64,000 bases of DNA from CAJCIS01 sp965276755 (GTDB taxonomy: Bacteria > Pseudomonadota > Alphaproteobacteria > Acetobacterales > Acetobacteraceae): contig OZ255625.1 in the NCBI GenBank assembly GCA_965276755.1, positions 2,914,001 through 2,978,000 of the forward strand. Direction: 5' to 3'. The number at the start of each line of letters is the position of its first letter. Position 1 is the first letter of the stretch. The notes beneath the pieces were generated by a model, which ran no database searches, was not told the DNA's origin, and saw only the letters and a list, made by a program, of their open reading frames with translations. The position numbers and the translations under genes are program-made. Below are positions 33,662-42,540 of the stretch, in pieces.

Positions 33662-36115
33662 CTACCGCAAGCGCGCCCCAATTTTTACCGCCGCCTGAAC
33701 GATCTTCGCCGAAGCGGCCTCGATCTCCGCATCCGTCAACGTCTTCTCCCGAGGCTGCAGCGTCACTTCAACGCCGAGCGATTTCTGCCCGGCCTCGATC
33801 GTCTCCCCCTCATAGACATCGAACAGGGTAACTGCCGCAATCAGGCTGCGCTCAGCCCCGCGCACCGCGCGCAGCAATGTCTCGGCCGGCAGCGAAACGG
33901 GTGCCAGGAAGGCGAAATCGCGCCGCAGCGGCTGCAGGCTCGGCAGGTCAGGGGCGGCGCGCCGGCGCCGCTTTGGGTCGGCAATCTCGTCCAGGAAGAT
34001 TTCAAAGGCCACGGTAGGCTCGTCCAGGCCGAGCCTGGCGTGCAGGCCGGGATGCAGTTCGCCGAACTGGGCGAGCACGGTGCGCGGGCCCTGCCGCACC
34101 ATGCCGGAGCGGCCGGGGTGGTACCAGCCGGGTGCGCCTGGCGTCGTGGTCAGCGCCTCCAGCGGCACGCCAAGCGCGTTCAGCACGGCCCAAACGTCGC
34201 CTTTGGCGTCAAGCGCCTGCACAGGGGCGGATGGGCCCAGCCAATGGCGCGGCCAGCAGCCGGTGCGTACGCCGCAGGCGAGCAGGGACTGGCCGGCCTC
34301 CGCGTAGCCGGGTCCGATTTCGAACAAGGCCGAATCCGGCAGGCCGCGGGCGGCATTGCGCAAGGCTGCCTGGATCAGGGAGGGTAGAGGCGTGGGCCGC
34401 ATCTGATCGAGATCGGCTGCAATCGGGTTGACCACACGCAGCGCCTCGGGCGCGCCGCCGAAGAGGGCGGCCTGTTCGCGGGGCATGAAGCTGAACTGCA
34501 CGCACTCGGCCAAACCCCGCGCGGCGAGCGTGCGACGGGCGAGGGCGGTGCGCGCCTGGCGTGGAGTCAGCGTGGCCGAGGGCACCGCGTTTACGCCAGG
34601 CAGCGACACGGGGGCGATGGTGTCCAGGCCGCGGATGCGCAGGACTTCCTCGATCAGGTCCACCTCCGGCTCGATCAGGGCGGCGCCTTCGGTCACGCGC
34701 ATGGCGTGATCGGCGTCGAGCAGAGTGTTGTGGTCCACGCGGCTATCGCCGGCGACGTCAGAGCGCCAGGAGGGAACGGAAACGGTCACCTGCTTGGCGT
34801 CCTGCGACTGCACGGTAAATCCCAGGCGTTCGAGGATGGCCACCGCGTCAGCCGCGGGAATGTCGGCGCCGCCAAGGCCGGCGATGCGTTCGAAACGCAT
34901 GCTGGCCCGTCGGCGCCAGGCGGGTTCGCTGCCGGCGGAGGTGGGCGCGGAAGGCTCGCCGCCGCAGATGGAGATGATCATCTGCGTGGCCGCGTCCAGG
35001 GCAGCGGGCAGGATGGACTGGTCGATGCCGCGTTCGAAACGCGCGCGCGCGTCGCTGTGCAATTGCGTGCGGCGGCCGGTGAGGGCAATGCGCACCCGGT
35101 CGAACAGGGCGCATTCGATGAAGACGTTACGCGTGCCTTCGTGCACGGCGGTCGTCTTGCCGCCCATGATGCCGGCCAACGAAATGACGCCGGATGCATC
35201 GGCGATGACAATGTCCTGGTCGGTGACGTCATAGGTATGATCGTCAAGGGCGAGGAAGGATTCGCCCAAGCAGCCGCGGCGGATTGTCAGCGTGGTGCCG
35301 CTGATGCGGTCGGCGTCAAAGACGTGAAGAGGACGGCCGAGGTCGTAGGCGAAGTGGTTGGTGACATCGACCAGCGCGCTGATCGGGCGCAAGCCTATGG
35401 CGGTCAGGCGCCGCGCCAGCCAGTCGGGCGAGGGGCTGTTGGTCAGCGCTGTCACGCTGCGTCCGAGGACCCAGGGGCAGCCTTCAGCAAACTCGTTCTG
35501 CCAAGTGATGGGACTGGCGGGCCCGTGGATTTCCGGCGGCGAGAACGGGCGCAATTGGCCCAGGCCGGCGGCGGCGAGGTCTCGCGCAATGCCGCGTACG
35601 GCGAGTGCGTCGCCGCGGTTGGGGGTGACGCCGATTTCAACCATGGGGTCATCGAGGCTCGCCCATTTGGCGTAGGACTGGCCGGGGGCGGTGCCGGGTT
35701 CGAGTTCGATGATGCCGTCGTGATCTTCGCCAAGGCCGAGTTCGCGCGCGCTGACGAGCATGCCCGCACTCTGCACGCCGCGGATTTCACCGATCTTGAG
35801 CGGCAGGCCGGTGGCGGGGATGACGGCGCCTGGCGGGGCGAAGACGGCGGCCAGGTCAGTGCGGGCGTTTGGCGCACCGCAGACGACCTGGATTTCGGTG
35901 CCTGTGCCGGCATCCACGCGGCAGAGGCGCAGGCGGTCGGCGTTGGGGTGCTGGGTGGCCTCGATGATGCGCGCGGTAACGAAGGGGGCGAGTGCGGCGG
36001 CGGGATCATGCACGGCTTCGACTTCAAGGCCGATCTGGGTGAGCGTGTCTGTAATGTCGGTCAGGCTGGCCTGCGTTTCCAGATGGTCGCGCAGCCAGGA
36101 GAGGGTGAATTTCAT
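33662..36115 (-). CDS. pheT: Phenylalanine-tRNA ligase beta subunit
   Basis: An 817-residue beta chain starting MKFTLSWLRDHLETQ. It has an EMAP/tRNA-binding-like domain (GTGTEIQVVCGAPNARTDL), the B3/B4 editing region (GRPLHVFDADRISG), the B5 domain and a C-terminal anticodon-binding FDX domain (RDFAFLAPVSLPAE). The ATG overlaps the pheS stop (ATGA). A longer frame upstream is a shadow of pheS. Confidence 0.95.
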   Translation of the reverse strand: MKFTLSWLRDHLETQASLTDITDTLTQIGLEVEAVHDPAAALAPFVTARIIEATQHPNADRLRLCRVDAGTGTEIQVVCGAPNARTDLAAVFAPPGAVIPATGLPLKIGEIRGVQSAGMLVSARELGLGEDHDGIIELEPGTAPGQSYAKWASLDDPMVEIGVTPNRGDALAVRGIARDLAAAGLGQLRPFSPPEIHGPASPITWQNEFAEGCPWVLGRSVTALTNSPSPDWLARRLTAIGLRPISALVDVTNHFAYDLGRPLHVFDADRISGTTLTIRRGCLGESFLALDDHTYDVTDQDIVIADASGVISLAGIMGGKTTAVHEGTRNVFIECALFDRVRIALTGRRTQLHSDARARFERGIDQSILPAALDAATQMIISICGGEPSAPTSAGSEPAWRRRASMRFERIAGLGGADIPAADAVAILERLGFTVQSQDAKQVTVSVPSWRSDVAGDSRVDHNTLLDADHAMRVTEGAALIEPEVDLIEEVLRIRGLDTIAPVSLPGVNAVPSATLTPRQARTALARRTLAARGLAECVQFSFMPREQAALFGGAPEALRVVNPIAADLDQMRPTPLPSLIQAALRNAARGLPDSALFEIGPGYAEAGQSLLACGVRTGCWPRHWLGPSAPVQALDAKGDVWAVLNALGVPLEALTTTPGAPGWYHPGRSGMVRQGPRTVLAQFGELHPGLHARLGLDEPTVAFEIFLDEIADPKRRRRAAPDLPSLQPLRRDFAFLAPVSLPAETLLRAVRGAERSLIAAVTLFDVYEGETIEAGQKSLGVEVTLQPREKTLTDAEIEAASAKIVQAAVKIGARLR

Positions 36116-37170
36116 GACGCCACCCCTTCGTGCAGCGTCGCCGGCGAGAGTGCCGAGAAGCCGTAATGGCGCAGCCAGCGCAGATCGCTTTCGAAGAACG
36201 GGCGCAGATCGGACATGCCGTGCTTGAGCATGGTGATGCGCTCTATGCCCATGCCGAAGGCGAAGCCCTGCCACTCTCGGGGGTCTATGCCGACATTGGC
36301 CAGCACGTTGGGGTGGACCATGCCGCTGCCGAGGATTTCCAGCCAGTCGGTGCCGCTTCCAATTTCACCCGTGCGGCGGTTCCAGCCGATATCGACTTCC
36401 ATGCTGGGCTCGGTGAAGGGGAAGTAGCTGGCGCGGAAGCGCACGGGCAGGCTGGCGTTGCCGAAATAGGCGCGCAGGAAGTCGATGATGCAGCCCTTGA
36501 GGTGGGCCAGCGTGATGGTGCGGTCGATGACCAGCGCCTCGCATTGGTGGAACATGGGGCTGTGGGTGGCGTCGTGATCGGCACGGAAGGTGCGGCCTGG
36601 GACGATGACGCGGATTGGCGGCGCCTGGGTCAGCATGGTGCGGATTTGCACCGGGCTGGTGTGGGTGCGCAGGACGCGATCGCCGGCGAGGTAGAATGTG
36701 TCGTGATCGTCCCGCGCGGGGTGATGGCCGGGGATGTTGAGGGCCGAGAAATTGTGCCAGTCGGTTTCGATGTCCGGGCCTTCGGCGATCGTGAAACCCA
36801 TGGCGCCGAAGATTGCGGTGATTTCTTCCAGCGTGCGGCTGATGGGGTGGATGCTGCCCGGCGGCTCCGGCAGGGGGGGCAGGCTGACGTCGAAGCGCTC
36901 GGAGTCCAGGCGCGCGGCGATGGCCGCTTCTTGCAGGGCGACGCGCCTGGCGAGCAATGCGGCTTCGATGTCATCGCGCACGCCGTTGAGCGCGGCACCG
37001 CGGCTGCGGCGTTGCTCCGGTGCGGCGCCGCCGAGTTCGCGCAACAGCTTGGTCAGGGCGCCGGATTTGCCGAGCAGGCCGACGCGCAATTCATCGAGCG
37101 CGCGAAGGGTGGCGGCCTGGGCTACGCCTGACAGGGATAGCGCGCGCAAGGCGGCGATGTCGTCGGCCAT
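36112..37170 (-). CDS. pheS: Phenylalanine-tRNA ligase alpha subunit
   Basis: A 352-residue class II synthetase alpha chain starting MADDIAALRALSL. The N-terminal coiled-coil binds tRNA. Catalytic motifs: HPISRTLEEITAIFGAMGF, motif 2 region THTSPVQIRTM and FRADHDATHSP, and motif 3 FGMGIERITML. It is downstream of rplT in the usual rpmI-rplT-pheS-pheT order. An upstream in-frame ATG (37215) is encoded by a family 2 repeat and is rejected. Confidence 0.95.
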   Translation of the reverse strand: MADDIAALRALSLSGVAQAATLRALDELRVGLLGKSGALTKLLRELGGAAPEQRRSRGAALNGVRDDIEAALLARRVALQEAAIAARLDSERFDVSLPPLPEPPGSIHPISRTLEEITAIFGAMGFTIAEGPDIETDWHNFSALNIPGHHPARDDHDTFYLAGDRVLRTHTSPVQIRTMLTQAPPIRVIVPGRTFRADHDATHSPMFHQCEALVIDRTITLAHLKGCIIDFLRAYFGNASLPVRFRASYFPFTEPSMEVDIGWNRRTGEIGSGTDWLEILGSGMVHPNVLANVGIDPREWQGFAFGMGIERITMLKHGMSDLRPFFESDLRWLRHYGFSALSPATLHEGVAS

Positions 37171-37189
37171 GGTAGTCCTAGAAGGAAGG

Positions 37190-37260
37190 TCTTCTTTTTT
37201 GAAAAAAAGAAGCAAAAAACTTTTGAAAGTTTTTGGGTCCCTTTTTTCAAAAAGGGACTG
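37190..37260. repeat. Family 2 T/A-rich palindromes, double
   Basis: CTTCTTTTTTGAAAAAAAGAAG, then a second unit GTCCCTTTTTTCAAAAAGGGAC. Both lie between rplT and pheS and may attenuate transcription between the ribosomal protein and synthetase genes. Confidence 0.8.
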
Positions 37261-37269
37261 CTTTCTTCC

Positions 37270-37629
37270 TTACGCTGCCAGAACTTCGCGCACTTTTACC
37301 ACAATGGCCTCAAACGCCGGCGCGTCATCGAACGCAATCGCCGCCAACACCTTGCGATCTATTTCGATTCCGGCCTTGTTCAGCCCATCGATAAACCGGC
37401 TATAGGTCAGCCCGTGTTCGCGCACGGCGGCGTTGATGCGCTGGATCCACAGGCCGCGGAATTCGCGCTTCTTCACGCGGCGGTCGCGATAGGCGTATTG
37501 CAGCGACTTTTCCAGCCGCTCCATCGCGATGCGGTAATTGGTTGAACTGCGGCCGACAAAGCCCTTGCTGGCTTTGAGGACTTTCTTGTGACGGGCGTGG
37601 GTGGTGGTGCCCCGTTTGACGCGTGCCAT
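37270..37629 (-). CDS. rplT: Ribosomal protein bL20
   Basis: A 119-residue basic protein: MARVKRGTTTHARHKKVLK, FVGRSSTNYRIAMERLEKSL, RDRRVKKREFRGLWIQRINA, and SRFIDGLNKAGIEIDRKVLA, all hallmarks of L20. It is 23 bp downstream of rpmI. Confidence 0.96.
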   Translation of the reverse strand: MARVKRGTTTHARHKKVLKASKGFVGRSSTNYRIAMERLEKSLQYAYRDRRVKKREFRGLWIQRINAAVREHGLTYSRFIDGLNKAGIEIDRKVLAAIAFDDAPAFEAIVVKVREVLAA

Positions 37630-37652
37630 GGTGTGCTATCCTCGGTGTTCGG

Positions 37653-37853
37653 TTAGAGGCCGTAGGGCGCCCATTGCTTGACCGTCAGCCCGTCGGCGTG
37701 GGTCAGGGTTTGGCTGCCGCGATTGCTGCGGATGGCCTTTTGGCTGCGCGCCGAGAGGTTGTGGCGCTTCTTGCCGGGGCCGGCGAGGACCTTCCCAGTG
37801 CCGGTGATTTTGAAGCGTTTCTTGACCGAGGATTTGGTCTTCATCTTGGGCAT
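37653..37853 (-). CDS. rpmI: Ribosomal protein bL35
   Basis: A 66-residue protein starting MPKMKTKSSVKKRFKITGTG, with RHNLSARSQKAIRSNR. It heads the rpmI-rplT-pheS-pheT operon on the minus strand. infC, often upstream elsewhere, is not adjacent here. Confidence 0.96.
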   Translation of the reverse strand: MPKMKTKSSVKKRFKITGTGKVLAGPGKKRHNLSARSQKAIRSNRGSQTLTHADGLTVKQWAPYGL

Positions 37854-38082
37854 TTGGTGGCTCCTGTGCGTCTGGGTCGAGCCGTCTGGCGCGGGGCGCG
37901 CCGGGCACGAGCGTCGTGGCCGGGCATGCCCATTTCAGGCCCGGTCGCACGAACAAGGGCGCGCGTATAGCGGGCGGGCGGGGCGGGCGCAAGGTGATGC
38001 GGCGGAGGGCGTGGGTCAGTTTGCGCGGGACTGACCGGATTCGAGGCAGGCTCCGCCCCTGGGTTAGAGAATCTGATTCGAT

Positions 38083-38094
38083 TGTCAAAGAGCA
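38083..38094 (-). promoter_or_regulatory. boxA-like antitermination sequence in rpmI leader
   Basis: The minus strand reads TGCTCTTTGACA, close to the rRNA boxA consensus TGCTCTTTAACA. The contained TTTGACA could instead be a -35 element. It is about 230 bp upstream of the rpmI ATG. boxA binds NusB/NusE. Use in this leader is inference. Confidence 0.35.
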
Positions 38095-38123
38095 AGGTCT
38101 GGAGTGAGTAGTTCGCCGGAATG

Positions 38124-38188
38124 ATGACGGGGGGTCGTCACGCGAGAGCGTGCTCCGAACGACGGGGAATGGCTCATTCCCCCCAGCT
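38124..38188. repeat. Family 1 repeat with CGTCACGCGAGAGCGTG hairpin (copy H)
   Basis: GACGGGGGGT followed by the hairpin subtype CGTCACGCGAGAGCGTGCTC, then CGACGGGGAATGGCTCATTCCCC. It ends just before the stop of the TetR-type gene and shares its centre with copies L and S. Confidence 0.75.
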
Positions 38189-38192
38189 TTTG

Positions 38193-38885
38193 CTAGGGGC
38201 CTGCCCGCGCCTCCGTTTCGCTTGCGCTTCTTTGCCAAGACGCGGGCCAGGTGGCTTGCCTGGTTGCCGGGGGCGGTAGTTTGAAGATTGGCCTGGAGGG
38301 GGCCGGCGAGGGTTGGCCGGCCGGCGCGGCGTGGGCGGTTCGGGCGGCGAGGATGGCGTCGATGTCGGCCAGGCCCATGGTAGGCATGTCGAGCAAGTCG
38401 ATGACGGCTTGGGCATGCTCGCCGTTCAGCAGGGTGGCGAGATTGGCGCGGACGTCTTCGATCAGGTCGAGATCGGCTTGGGGGAGGAGGTGGCGGTCCC
38501 GCACCAGGAGGAGGTGGGCCTCGGTCAGGCCGCCGAGCGGGGTTCGGGTGTGGGCGAGATAGGCGCTTCGGCGGGCGGCGTGCTTGTCATTGGCGCCGCG
38601 CGGCAGCGTTCCCATGACCGTGGAAAGCGTCAGCAGGTGGCGGTTGAGGATGTGGATCAGCAGGCTGTCGAGGTCGATGAAATGGCGGCGGATGCTGGCG
38701 GGCGACATGCGCAGGGCGAGGGCGAAGGCGGGCAGGGTGAAGCTGCGGGCGCCGAATTCGGCGAGGAGGGTGCGGCCGGCTGTGACGATCTGTTCCTGGC
38801 GGTCTTGCTCGCGCATGTTGAAGCTCGGCTGGTTGCCGGGGATTGAGTCGATGCGGTCGCGCAGGGCGCGGGGGGTGGGTTTCAT
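38193..38885 (-). CDS. TetR/AcrR-type transcriptional regulator
   Basis: A protein of about 230 residues. The N-terminal half has a TetR-like HTH (RQEQIVTAGRTLLAEFGARSF, then LPAFALALRMSPASIRRHFIDLDSLL). The C-terminal part is helical and ends in a Pro/Arg-rich tail of about 45 residues. I place the start at 38885 (MKPTPRALRDRID); a longer frame to 39218 is an antisense shadow. Ligand and targets are unknown. Confidence 0.7.
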   Translation of the reverse strand: MKPTPRALRDRIDSIPGNQPSFNMREQDRQEQIVTAGRTLLAEFGARSFTLPAFALALRMSPASIRRHFIDLDSLLIHILNRHLLTLSTVMGTLPRGANDKHAARRSAYLAHTRTPLGGLTEAHLLLVRDRHLLPQADLDLIEDVRANLATLLNGEHAQAVIDLLDMPTMGLADIDAILAARTAHAAPAGQPSPAPSRPIFKLPPPATRQATWPASWQRSASETEARAGP

Positions 38886-39023
38886 GGTGGGGGAGGATAG
38901 TGAACGGATGGGGAACGAGGCAAGTGGAATGTTGCGGGTCGTGCGTCGTTGCCGAGTAGCCCTTTTCGTTGAGCCCGCCACATGGCGGTGGAAAAAGGGG
39001 GGCTTGGTGTCTATGTTGCCTGC

Positions 39024-39251
39024 ATGACCCTTGGCTTGATGACCACACCGGGCCCAGGAGCGGGTTCGCCGGAGACGATGGGCGAACGCGCCCGCCGTAT
39101 TGAGCGAGAGGCCAAGATCCTTACCCAGGCCGAGCGGGACATCGACGCCGGGCTTGGGAGCGAGGATGACGAAATGGAGCATTGGCTGGCCGAGCTGGAC
39201 CGCACCGACCCTACCCACGAACCCCTGTGCGGACCTGCCGAGCGCGTCTGA
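39024..39251 (+). CDS. Small acidic protein, possible antitoxin
   Basis: A protein of about 75 residues with a helical, charged centre (GERARRIEREAKILTQAERDIDAG) and an acidic end (EDDEMEHWLAELDR), the look of small antitoxins paired with ParE/RelE toxins. The start is uncertain: ATG at 39024, 39039 or 39078. It is followed 6 bp later by a broken ParE/RelE-like frame, which supports the pairing. Family assignment is inference. Confidence 0.45.
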   Translation: MTLGLMTTPGPGAGSPETMGERARRIEREAKILTQAERDIDAGLGSEDDEMEHWLAELDRTDPTHEPLCGPAERV

Positions 39252-39257
39252 GGTTCC

Positions 39258-39519
39258 GTGCCACGTAAGGTGACGACCTCGCCGGAGGCCCGCGCCGGGT
39301 TTAGCGCCGCGCGCCGTTGGCTGCTACAGCCAGGTAGCGGCAGTGTAGGTGAGGCGAAGTGGGAACGGCTGAAGCAGGCCAGGCGTGACTTGCGCGATTT
39401 TCCTTGCATGGGTGGAACCGAGGATTCGGACCATCAAGGCCGCCGGGTCGTCGCTGGCTACAAACGACACCGCGGGTGACGTGCGAGTCCTTGCCTTGTT
39501 TGGCCCCGGCCAGCAGTAG
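39258..39519 (+). pseudogene. ParE/RelE-like toxin, frameshifted
   Basis: From GTG 39258 the frame reads VTTSPEARAGFSAARRWLL, QPGSG and DLRDFPC, as in ParE/RelE-type toxins, then stops at 39479 after GYKRHRG. The expected C-terminus, TAGDVRVLALFGPGQQ, is in the +1 frame and ends at TAG 39517-39519. A short deletion with a frameshift near 39460-39470 explains this. The toxin is probably inactive. Confidence 0.6.
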
Positions 39520-39526
39520 CATTGCT

Positions 39527-40522
39527 TCATGCGTGCATTCGTTTGCACGAGACATTGCCCGCTCGCCTCTTCCAAAGGCCGAGCCGCCCGCAACTGTGCG
39601 ACCGACGATCACGCCCGCCACGTTGGTGCGGCAGCCATCGACCATCGATGGCCGAGCGGCGGTTCTTGTTGTTCTGCGCAACATGTGGCGTCACGCCAAG
39701 GCGACGCATCTCGGCCACGAAGTCGGCCGAGTCGTAGTTCTTGTCAGCGCCAAGCGTCATGGCAGGCGCCGCGACCAAGGCACCCACCATGGCGCACGCC
39801 GCCTCGCGCTCCGCCGTGCCGGTGGCATGCGTCAGGGCCACGTCCACCACCAAGCCGTTGCGGTTTTCGCTAAGCGCATGGCCCATGTGGCAAAGCTTGG
39901 CGGCCTGGCCTGCCGCTTTCTTATAGAGGCGCGCATCAGGATCCGTCTTGGAGGCATGCGTCTCATTGCTGCGAAGCTGGCCGCGAAAATCGACCTCGCA
40001 ATTGCGCCCATCCGCCGGCGGCTCGCCCGAACCATCCTTGGGGGCAAAGCTCTTCATGCTGGCCCAGGCTTCGATCAGCGTGCCATCAACAGAGAAATGC
40101 TCGGTGGAGAGCAGCGGTGCGACCGCGGGGTGGGCCAGGATGGCCGCCAGAAATTGCCTTGCAATATCGCCCTCCAGCAGGCGTTTGCGGTTCTTGGTGA
40201 ACACGGTCACGTCCCAGACCGGCGCGTCCAGCGACAGGCCGACAAACCAGCGGAACATCATGTTGTAGCGCAGCTGCTCCATCAGCTGCCGCTCCGAGCG
40301 GACGCCGAAGAAGGCTTGCACCAGCAACGCGCGCAGCAGTTTCTCAGGCGCGATGGACTCGCGGCCAAAGGGGGAATACATCGCCTCGAACTTGCCCGAG
40401 AGCTGATCGAGGGCCGCGTTCACCAGCGGGCGAATAACACGCAGCGGGTGATCCTTTGGGACTAGCGATTCGGGACTGGCGTAGCTGAACATCTTGCCGG
40501 TCTGGCGGTCTGCTCCACGCAT
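39527..40522 (-). pseudogene. IS5-family transposase, C-terminally truncated
   Basis: It begins MRGADRQTGKMFSYASPESL, with RALLVQAFFGVRSERQLMEQL, FRWFVGLSLDAPVWD, and HFSVDGTLIEAWASMKSF (first catalytic Asp). LGADKNYDSADF gives the second Asp. After NRRSAIDGR the family sequence ends. The last 40 or so residues are unrelated, and the catalytic Glu region (about 80 residues) is missing. The transposase should be inactive. Confidence 0.85.
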
Positions 40523-40608
40523 CGATGCGACTTTCCCGGCTGATCGAACGCGCTATTGAATCGTACCGCAGCCGTTTTGGGAAGGTGAATTTCCGCAGCC
40601 TGTTAAAT
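39527..40608 (-). mobile_element. Truncated IS5-family insertion sequence
   Basis: The transposase-start end is intact, with a likely terminal repeat AGGCTGCGGAAATTCACC reading inward on the minus strand near 40583-40603. The other end is deleted at about 39640, where transposase homology stops. No matching inverted repeat or target duplication is visible. It abuts the broken toxin gene and repeat copy I. Confidence 0.7.
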
Positions 40609-40690
40609 GAATGACCGGGGGCTTGGGGGCTTGGGCGGAATTAGTCGGCGCATGCGCCGACCCGTCCAAGGCACATCTTCCCCAATCCTT
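40609..40690. repeat. Family 1 repeat with CGGCGCATGCGCCG centre (copy I)
   Basis: GGGGGCTTGGGGGCTTGGG, then the same 14-bp palindrome as copy C, then CAAGGCACATCTTCCCCAA. It separates the IS remnant and the ABC exporter stop. Confidence 0.75.
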
Positions 40691-40697
40691 CCTGCTC

Positions 40698-42446
40698 CTA
40701 TGCTAAAGGCTCCACCAACCCCAGCGCCTGACGCTCAAACAACCGCCGGTAAATCCCGCCCGCGCGCGCAACCAGCGCATCATGCGTACCCTGCTCCACA
40801 ATGCGGCCGTTCTCGAACACCAGAATGCGGTCCATCGCCCGCACCGTGGACAAACGATGCGCAATCACCAGCGCCGTGCGCCCCTCGATCAACCGCGCCA
40901 TCGCCGCCTGGATGGCCGCCTCGCTTTCGGAATCCAGGCTCGACGTCGCCTCGTCCATGATCAAAATCGGCGCGGCCGAGAGAAATGCGCGCGCAATGGC
41001 CACGCGCTGGCGCTCGCCGCCGGATAGCTTGACGCCACGCTCACCCACCATCGTCGCATACCCCTTGGGCTGGCGCGCAATGAAGTCGTGCGCGTTCGCC
41101 AGCTTCGCCGCGCGTTCAACGTCGGCGGCCGTGGCATCCGGGCGGCCATAGGCGATGTTCTCGGCCAGCGTGCGATGAAACAGCGTCGGCTCCTGCGGCA
41201 CCATGGCAATGTGCCGGCGCAGGCTCTCCTGCGTCACATGCGCGATGTTCTGCCCGTCGATGAAGATGGCGCCGCCATCGATATCGTGCAGGCGCTGGAT
41301 CAGCCGCACCGCGGTCGATTTACCCGAACCCGATTGTCCTACAAGGCCGACATGCTCGCCCGGAGCAATAACCACAGACAGATCGTCGAATAGCGGACGC
41401 CCATGCTGGCCATAGCGGAAACGCAGATGTGAAAAAGCAATCTCGCCATGCGGCACGGCAAGTTCGGCGGCATCGGGCCGATCAACCACGGTGAGCGGTG
41501 CGCGGTGCAGCGCCACCAGTTCGACCATGTCATTCACGCCGCGCTGCACTTCGCGCACTGTCTGGCCCATCGTGCGCAGATAGCCATGCAGCACGAAATA
41601 CATCGTCAGCGCCGTGGTCACGCCGCCCGCGCCGGCCGCACCGCTGTGCCACAGCCAGGTGATCGTGCCCAGGATCAGCAATTGCAGCAGCAGCAGCGCC
41701 GCACCCTGGATTGAAAAACTGGTCGTGCCGCGCACCCACGTGCGCTTTGTGCGGCTTTGCCATTTATCCAGCGCGCGATTGAGCCGTCGCTCCTCCCGCT
41801 GTTCGGCGCCGAAGGATTTGACCGTGGCATTGCACGTGATGGCGTCTGCCAGTGCGGCGGAAACGCGCGTGTCCCAGGCGTTGGACAGATTGGCCGCGGG
41901 TGCGACCCAACTGACGGACAGCCATATCGTCAGCGCGAGGTATATCGCGCTGCCCAGCGTGACGGCGGCGCCCATGATCGGCCATTGCACGCCGAGCAGC
42001 ACGGCGGCGCCGACGAGCACGACAACCGTAGGCACGATGGCAAACGTCACGACATCGTTCAGCATGTCGAGCGCGCCGGCGCCGCGCAGCACCTGGCGCA
42101 CGGTGGCGCCCGAAAAGCTTTCCGCGTGCCAACTGGCCGAGAAATGCTGCACGCGGGAAAAGGCTTCGGCCTTGACCTCGCGCATCATGCGCAGCGTGAA
42201 GCGCACGAGCGCCCACAGCGCGCCCTGGCGCACGCCGAGCATGAAGGCGCCGAGCACGCCTATGCCGATGACGGCCTCGATTGCGGCGTGTGCCTGGTTG
42301 GCGGCGACGGCATCGACCAACCAGCCGGCCAGCACCGGCGTGAACACGTCGGCAACCGAGGCCAGCACCATGCCAAGCACGATCAGGGCCGCCATCAAGG
42401 GCTGCCGCCGCCAATGGCGGAAGAGGAACTGCAAAACGGCCGACAC
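40698..42446 (-). CDS. ABC exporter, fused permease and ATPase
   Basis: A 582-residue half-transporter. The N-terminal domain has six membrane helices. The ATPase domain has Walker A GQSGSGKST, Q-loop VPQEPTLF, signature LSGGERQR, Walker B ILIMDEATSSLD and the switch HRLSTV. It works as a dimer, exporting an unknown substrate (lipid, drug or peptide). It is divergent from a TetR-type gene, with a family 2 palindrome in the gap, so the regulator may control it. Confidence 0.9.
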   Translation of the reverse strand: MSAVLQFLFRHWRRQPLMAALIVLGMVLASVADVFTPVLAGWLVDAVAANQAHAAIEAVIGIGVLGAFMLGVRQGALWALVRFTLRMMREVKAEAFSRVQHFSASWHAESFSGATVRQVLRGAGALDMLNDVVTFAIVPTVVVLVGAAVLLGVQWPIMGAAVTLGSAIYLALTIWLSVSWVAPAANLSNAWDTRVSAALADAITCNATVKSFGAEQREERRLNRALDKWQSRTKRTWVRGTTSFSIQGAALLLLQLLILGTITWLWHSGAAGAGGVTTALTMYFVLHGYLRTMGQTVREVQRGVNDMVELVALHRAPLTVVDRPDAAELAVPHGEIAFSHLRFRYGQHGRPLFDDLSVVIAPGEHVGLVGQSGSGKSTAVRLIQRLHDIDGGAIFIDGQNIAHVTQESLRRHIAMVPQEPTLFHRTLAENIAYGRPDATAADVERAAKLANAHDFIARQPKGYATMVGERGVKLSGGERQRVAIARAFLSAAPILIMDEATSSLDSESEAAIQAAMARLIEGRTALVIAHRLSTVRAMDRILVFENGRIVEQGTHDALVARAGGIYRRLFERQALGLVEPLA

Positions 42447-42466
42447 CTCACACCTTCCTAACAGAC

Positions 42467-42500
42467 AAAAGTTTTTTGGTTCTTTTTTTCAAAAAAGAAC
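42467..42500. repeat. Family 2 T/A-rich palindrome
   Basis: AAAAGTTTTTTGG followed by TTCTTTTTTTCAAAAAAGAA, in the divergent gap between the ABC exporter and the TetR-type gene. Confidence 0.8.
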
Positions 42501-42540
42501 AACCTTTCCTACCCTTGCTTCGACGATTAGAGGTGTATTC

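Larger units (their letters stand above)
37854..38192. other. Non-coding leader region upstream of rpmI
   Basis: 339 bp without a convincing gene. It holds the presumed rpmI promoter and leader, a boxA-like sequence (38083-38094, minus) and a family 1 repeat (copy H). Short frames here have no family resemblance. Confidence 0.6.

Noticed and set aside
34706..36166. 486-codon plus-strand frame opposite pheT
   Set aside because: Antisense shadow of pheT.
37854..38192. infC or a tRNA in the rpmI upstream region
   Set aside because: No IF3-like frame on either strand. A CTCGAATCC stretch looks like a T-loop but lacks a matching stem and acceptor.
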